Assembly (NCBI GenBank): GCA_026982255.1
Contig: JALSHL010000282.1
Span: forward strand, 1-9,198
Source of the DNA: Paracoccaceae bacterium
Lineage (GTDB): Bacteria; Pseudomonadota; Alphaproteobacteria; Rhodobacterales; Rhodobacteraceae
DNA length: 9,198 bases
Direction of reading: 5' to 3'
In this document: piece by piece, positions 5,973 through 9,198 of the stretch
Numbering within the stretch: the first letter of the stretch is position 1
Layout: the number at the start of each line of letters is the position of its first letter
Made by a program: the position numbers and the translations under genes
The notes under the pieces: model-generated
Database searches by the model: none
What the model was told of the DNA's origin: nothing
The model's input: the letters and a program-made list of their open reading frames with translations, nothing else

Positions 5973-7541
5973 ATGAAAATAGGTGCGCCCAAAGAGATTT
6001 ACCCCGGCGAGGCCCGGGTGGCGATGACGCCGCAATCCGCGCTCCAGTTGCAGAAACTGGGCTATGAATGTGTGATCGAATCCGGCGCGGGCGAGGCTGC
6101 CCGTTTCTCGGATCAGGACTACAAGGACGCCGGCGTCGAGGTGGTGAAAACCGCCGCCGCCCTGTGGAAAGCCAGCGACATCATCGTCAAGGTCCGCGGC
6201 CCCGAGGAAATCGAGGTCAAACGCTTCCGCAAGGGCCAGACGCTGATCTCTTTCATCTGGCCGGCGCAGAACGACGCCCTGCTGAAAAAGCTGAAAACCA
6301 AGGGCGTGAACACCATCGCCATGGACATGGTGCCGCGTATTTCCCGCGCGCAGAAAATGGACGCGCTGTCGTCGATGGCCAATATCGTCGGCTACCGCGC
6401 GGTGATCGAGGCCTCCAACAACTTCGGCCGGTTCTTCACCGGACAGATCACCGCCGCGGGCAAGGTGCCGCCGGCCAAGGTGCTGATCGTCGGTGCCGGT
6501 GTGGCCGGTCTGGCCGCCATCGGCACGGCTGTCAGCCTCGGCGCGATTGTCTATGCCTTCGACGTGCGCCCCGAAGTCGCCGAACAGATCGAGAGCATGG
6601 GCGCCGAATTTGTCTATCTCGACTTTGACGACGAGGTGCAGGACGGCGCCGCCACCGGCGGTTACGCCGCACCCTCCAGCCCGGAATTCCGCGAGAAGCA
6701 GCTGGAAAAATTCCGCGAACTGGCACCGGACATGGATATCGTCATCACCACCGCCCTGATCCCGGGGCGCGACGCACCGAAGCTCTGGCTGAAAGACATG
6801 GTCGAGGCGATGAAACCCGGTTCTGTTGTCGTGGATCTCGCGGCCGAAAAGGGCGGCAACTGCGATCTGACCGTCATGGACGAAAAAGTGGTGTCCGACA
6901 ACGATGTCACCATCATCGGCTACACCGATTTCCCCAGCCGCATGGCGACGCAATCCTCGCTGCTTTACGCCACCAACATCCGGCATATGATCGACGATCT
7001 GACACCGGAAAAGGACGGCGAGCCGGTCCTGAACATGGAAGACGACGTTATCCGTTCGGCCATGGTCACCAAAGACGGCGAGATCACCTTCCCGCCGCCG
7101 CCGCTCAAGGTGCAGGCGATTGCCGCCAAGACCGAAAAGAAACCGGAAAAAACAGCCGAGGAAATCAGGGCCGAGGAAGCCGCCGCCATGAAAAAGGCCG
7201 GACAGCAGCAAACCATGCTGCTGGTCGTCGGTGGTCTGCTGATGCTGCTGATCGGGGCCTATGCGCCGGCCAGCTTCATGCAGCACTTCATCGTGTTCGT
7301 GCTGTCGGTCTTTGTCGGTTTCCAGGTGATCTGGAACGTCAGCCACGCGCTGCACACGCCGCTTATGGCAATCACCAACGCCATTTCGGGGATCATCATC
7401 ATCGGTGCCCTGCTACAAATCGGCACCGGCGGATTTATCGTGCCGCTTCTGGCCGGTATCTCCGTCCTGATCGCATCCATCAACATCGTCGGGGGCTTTA
7501 TGGTCACCCGTCGCATGTTGGCCATGTTCCAGAAAAGCTAA
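5973..7541 (+). CDS. pntA: PntA, alpha subunit of proton-translocating NAD(P) transhydrogenase
   Basis: PntA with PntB forms the inner-membrane enzyme that uses the proton gradient to reduce NADP+ with NADH. The 522-residue product is the one-piece form (E. coli type), not the split PntAA/PntAB of Rhodospirillum. Residues 1-380 are the NAD(H)-binding domain I. It shows the start MKIGAPKE, the RQD-loop residues Arg122, Gln127, Asp130 and Ser133, and a Rossmann motif GAGVAGLAAIG at 174-184 with the acidic Asp197 (DVRPE). A charged Lys/Glu/Ala-rich linker (386-411) leads to four membrane helices (about 414-432, 436-454, 466-483 and 488-511). AAGGA lies 9 bases before the ATG. pntB follows after 12 bases. 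It shares strand with soxSRT but is separated by 140 bases. Confidence 0.97.
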   Translation: MKIGAPKEIYPGEARVAMTPQSALQLQKLGYECVIESGAGEAARFSDQDYKDAGVEVVKTAAALWKASDIIVKVRGPEEIEVKRFRKGQTLISFIWPAQNDALLKKLKTKGVNTIAMDMVPRISRAQKMDALSSMANIVGYRAVIEASNNFGRFFTGQITAAGKVPPAKVLIVGAGVAGLAAIGTAVSLGAIVYAFDVRPEVAEQIESMGAEFVYLDFDDEVQDGAATGGYAAPSSPEFREKQLEKFRELAPDMDIVITTALIPGRDAPKLWLKDMVEAMKPGSVVVDLAAEKGGNCDLTVMDEKVVSDNDVTIIGYTDFPSRMATQSSLLYATNIRHMIDDLTPEKDGEPVLNMEDDVIRSAMVTKDGEITFPPPPLKVQAIAAKTEKKPEKTAEEIRAEEAAAMKKAGQQQTMLLVVGGLLMLLIGAYAPASFMQHFIVFVLSVFVGFQVIWNVSHALHTPLMAITNAISGIIIIGALLQIGTGGFIVPLLAGISVLIASINIVGGFMVTRRMLAMFQKS

Positions 7542-7553
7542 GGGGTTGATGAC

Positions 7554-8927
7554 ATGAGTATTGGTCTCGTAACCGCCGGCTATATTGCCGCTTCCGTTCT
7601 GTTCATCCTCGCGCTGGGCGGGCTGTCCGATCAGGAAAAAGCCAAACGCGCTGTCTGGTATGGCATCATCGGCATGGGTATTGCCGTGTTTGTCACCGTA
7701 TTCGGCCCCAATGTGACCTCCTACTGGTTCCTGATCCCGATGATCGCCATCGGCTCGGCCGTGGGGGTTGTTGTGGCGCAGCGGGTCGAGATGACCGGCA
7801 TGCCGCAGCTTGTGGCCGCATTGCACTCCTTCGTGGGGCTGGCCGCCGTGTTCATCGGTATCAACTCCTATCTGCATGCGCCCGAAGGGCTGACCCATGC
7901 CGAGGAAATCATTCACGAGGTGGAAATCTTCCTCGGGGTCTTTATCGGTGCCATCACCTTTACCGGTTCGATCGTTGCCTATGGCAAACTGGCCGGGCAG
8001 ATCGACGGCAAGGCGCTGATCCTGCCCTACCGCCATACCATGAATATCGCCGGTCTGGTGATCTCGGTCATCCTGATGCTGATGTTCCTGAACGGTGCGG
8101 GCATCTGGACCCTGCTGCTGATGACCCTGATCGCGCTGGCTATCGGCGCGCATCTGGTCTGGGCCATCGGCGGCGCCGACATGCCGGTCGTGGTTTCCAT
8201 GCTCAACAGCTATTCCGGCTGGGCGGCTGCGGCGACGGGCTTTATGCTCGGCAACGACCTGCTGATCGTCACGGGGGCGCTGGTCGGCTCCTCGGGGGCG
8301 ATTCTGTCCTACATCATGTGCGAGGCGATGAACCGCAAGTTCCTGTCGGTGATCCTCGGCGGTTTCGGCGGCCCCTCCGGTCCGGCGATGGAGATCGAGG
8401 GCGAGCAGGTGGCCATTGACGCCGACGGCGTGGCCGCGGCGCTGGAAGAGGCCGACAACATCGTTATCGTGCCGGGATACGGTATGGCCGTGGCACAGGC
8501 GCAGCAGTCGATTTCCGAACTGACCAAGCGCCTGCGGGCCAAGGGCAAGAACGTCCGTTTCGCCATCCATCCGGTGGCCGGCCGTCTGCCCGGGCACATG
8601 AACGTGCTGCTGGCCGAGGCAAAAGTCCCCTACGACATCGTGCTGGAGATGGAGGAAATCAACGACGACTTCCCCGATACCGACGTGGTGATCGTGGTCG
8701 GTTCCAACGACATCGTGAACCCCGCCGCGCAGGAGGATCCCAACTCCCCCATCGCCGGTATGCCGGTTCTGGAAGTCTGGAAAGCCAAGAATGTTTTCGT
8801 GTCCAAACGCGGGCAGGGGACCGGCTATTCCGGCATCGAGAACCCGCTGTTCTACAAGGAAAACACCCGCATGTTCTATGGCGACGCCAAGGCCTCCGTC
8901 GATGCGTTGTTGCAGCGGATCAGCTAG
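7554..8927 (+). CDS. pntB: PntB, beta subunit of proton-translocating NAD(P) transhydrogenase
   Basis: PntB supplies most of the membrane proton channel and the NADP(H)-binding domain III. The 457-residue product has membrane segments through about residue 260, with the proton-pathway histidine His91 (VAALHSFVG), plus Asp209 and Asn218, which correspond to the conserved polar membrane residues of E. coli PntB. Domain III (about 285-457) shows GYGMAVAQ (308-315), HPVAGRLPGHMN (339-350), VGSNDIVNPAA (382-392) and KRGQGTGYSG (418-427), all hallmarks of NADP(H) binding. AGGGG lies 8 bases before the ATG, right at the pntA stop. Length and motifs are normal, so the pntAB pair looks functional. It ends at a strong terminator. 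Confidence 0.97.
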   Translation: MSIGLVTAGYIAASVLFILALGGLSDQEKAKRAVWYGIIGMGIAVFVTVFGPNVTSYWFLIPMIAIGSAVGVVVAQRVEMTGMPQLVAALHSFVGLAAVFIGINSYLHAPEGLTHAEEIIHEVEIFLGVFIGAITFTGSIVAYGKLAGQIDGKALILPYRHTMNIAGLVISVILMLMFLNGAGIWTLLLMTLIALAIGAHLVWAIGGADMPVVVSMLNSYSGWAAAATGFMLGNDLLIVTGALVGSSGAILSYIMCEAMNRKFLSVILGGFGGPSGPAMEIEGEQVAIDADGVAAALEEADNIVIVPGYGMAVAQAQQSISELTKRLRAKGKNVRFAIHPVAGRLPGHMNVLLAEAKVPYDIVLEMEEINDDFPDTDVVIVVGSNDIVNPAAQEDPNSPIAGMPVLEVWKAKNVFVSKRGQGTGYSGIENPLFYKENTRMFYGDAKASVDALLQRIS

Positions 8928-8945
8928 GCGCGGGACAACCTACCG

Positions 8946-8972
8946 AAAGGGGCGGGATTTTCCCGCCCTTTT
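8946..8972 (+). terminator. Rho-independent terminator of pntAB
   Basis: A stem of 12 pairs (8946-8957 with 8961-8972, one G-T pair) closes a 3-base TTT loop, with a GC-rich core GGGCGGGA/TCCCGCCC and a run of six T (8969-8974). It begins 19 bases after the pntB stop. The A-run on the left arm could also let it act on transcripts from the other strand. Confidence 0.9.
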
Positions 8973-8981
8973 TTGTGGTCG

Positions 8982-8997
8982 CTAACGCTTCCTTAAC
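8982..8997 (+). promoter_or_regulatory. CtrA-like box 1
   Basis: CTAA-CGCTTCC-TTAAC matches the alphaproteobacterial CtrA consensus TTAA-N7-TTAAC with one mismatch. The motif is short and chance matches are possible. The support is a second like box in the same orientation 86 bases away. Confidence 0.35.
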
Positions 8998-9067
8998 CAA
9001 TCCGCTGTATAACCCGTCGCATTGAGCGATAGAGGCTCCGAGGTCTCAGGGTTTATCGCGCCAGGAC

Positions 9068-9083
9068 TGAATATTTTCTTAAC
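9068..9083 (+). promoter_or_regulatory. CtrA-like box 2
   Basis: TGAA-TATTTTC-TTAAC matches TTAA-N7-TTAAC with one mismatch, in the same orientation as the box at 8982-8997. Both lie in the non-coding stretch after pntAB, so they may serve a gene to the right of the window. Confidence 0.35.
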
Positions 9084-9115
9084 CGCTGCGGAAGCAATCG
9101 CAGCAAGCCTAACCC

Positions 9116-9174
9116 GCCCGATCATTGCGCCGATTCACGACCGGCATATGTCAGCAATACGCTCATGATCGGGC
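9116..9174. repeat. Perfect 10-base inverted repeat with a 39-base centre
   Basis: GCCCGATCAT (9116-9125) and ATGATCGGGC (9165-9174) are exact reverse complements. Pairing can continue with GCG (9127-9129) and CGC (9160-9162) across small bulges. ATTGC (9124-9128) and GCAAT (9154-9158) offer an alternative inner pairing. No T-run follows on either strand, so it is not an ordinary terminator. It could be a leader-RNA structure, a small RNA or a protein-binding site; none is established. Confidence 0.45.
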
Positions 9175-9198
9175 CTTGGCGCGGTAAGCTCTAAATAC

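Larger units (their letters stand above)
8973..9198. other. Non-coding tail after pntAB, probably upstream DNA of a gene outside the window
   Basis: I see no convincing coding region, tRNA or terminator here. The stretch holds two CtrA-like boxes and several inverted repeats, listed separately. These include GCTGCG/CGCAGC (9085-9104) and GCGATA/TATCGC (9026-9059). Confidence 0.5.

Noticed and set aside
5856..7355. Long minus-strand open frame (499 codons) opposite pntA
   Set aside because: It mirrors the pntA codon pattern. The product is full of His/Gly/Asp repeats without a domain, and pntA is unambiguous.
7413..8597. Minus-strand open frame (394 codons) opposite pntB
   Set aside because: Antisense shadow of pntB; no domain, Gln/His/Asp-rich composition.
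1..9198. CRISPR array, insertion sequence, tRNA or rRNA
   Set aside because: I saw no direct-repeat array, transposase, terminal repeats or cloverleaf-like sequence. The genes are densely packed and all belong to known families.

Overview
The window is a thiosulfate-oxidation (sox) locus followed by the two genes of the proton-translocating NAD(P) transhydrogenase. The GC-rich coding sequence, the soxVXYZAB / soxSRT layout, the two-haem SoxA, the SqrR/BigR-type SoxR and the one-piece PntA all point to an alphaproteobacterium, most likely a Rhodobacterales (Roseobacter/Rhodobacter-type) organism. This taxonomic call is an inference from gene content, not from a marker gene.

Left half, minus strand (about 1-3896): soxV, soxX, soxY, soxZ, soxA and soxB are read right to left. 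soxB is cut by the left edge. SoxXA joins thiosulfate to the cysteine arm of SoxY in the SoxYZ carrier, and SoxB releases sulfate. SoxV moves reducing equivalents across the membrane to keep the periplasmic thiols active. soxW, which usually sits between soxV and soxX, is missing: a 201-base non-coding stretch lies there instead. That stretch holds a perfect FNR-type box and a promoter/operator-like region.

Middle, plus strand (3987-5832): soxS (periplasmic thioredoxin), soxR (ArsR-family sulfur-responsive repressor) and soxT (YeeE/YedE-type sulfur transporter) diverge from soxV. The 90-base soxV-soxS intergenic region carries a perfect 14-base palindrome lying inside the spacer of a plausible soxS promoter, a natural place for SoxR to act.

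Right part, plus strand (5973-8927): pntA and pntB encode the complete membrane transhydrogenase and end at a strong Rho-independent terminator. The last 226 bases hold no recognised gene but contain two CtrA-like boxes and a perfect 10-base inverted repeat, probably upstream DNA of a gene beyond the window.

No new multi-gene system is evident. The main points of interest are regulatory (FNR box, operator geometry) and the loss of soxW.
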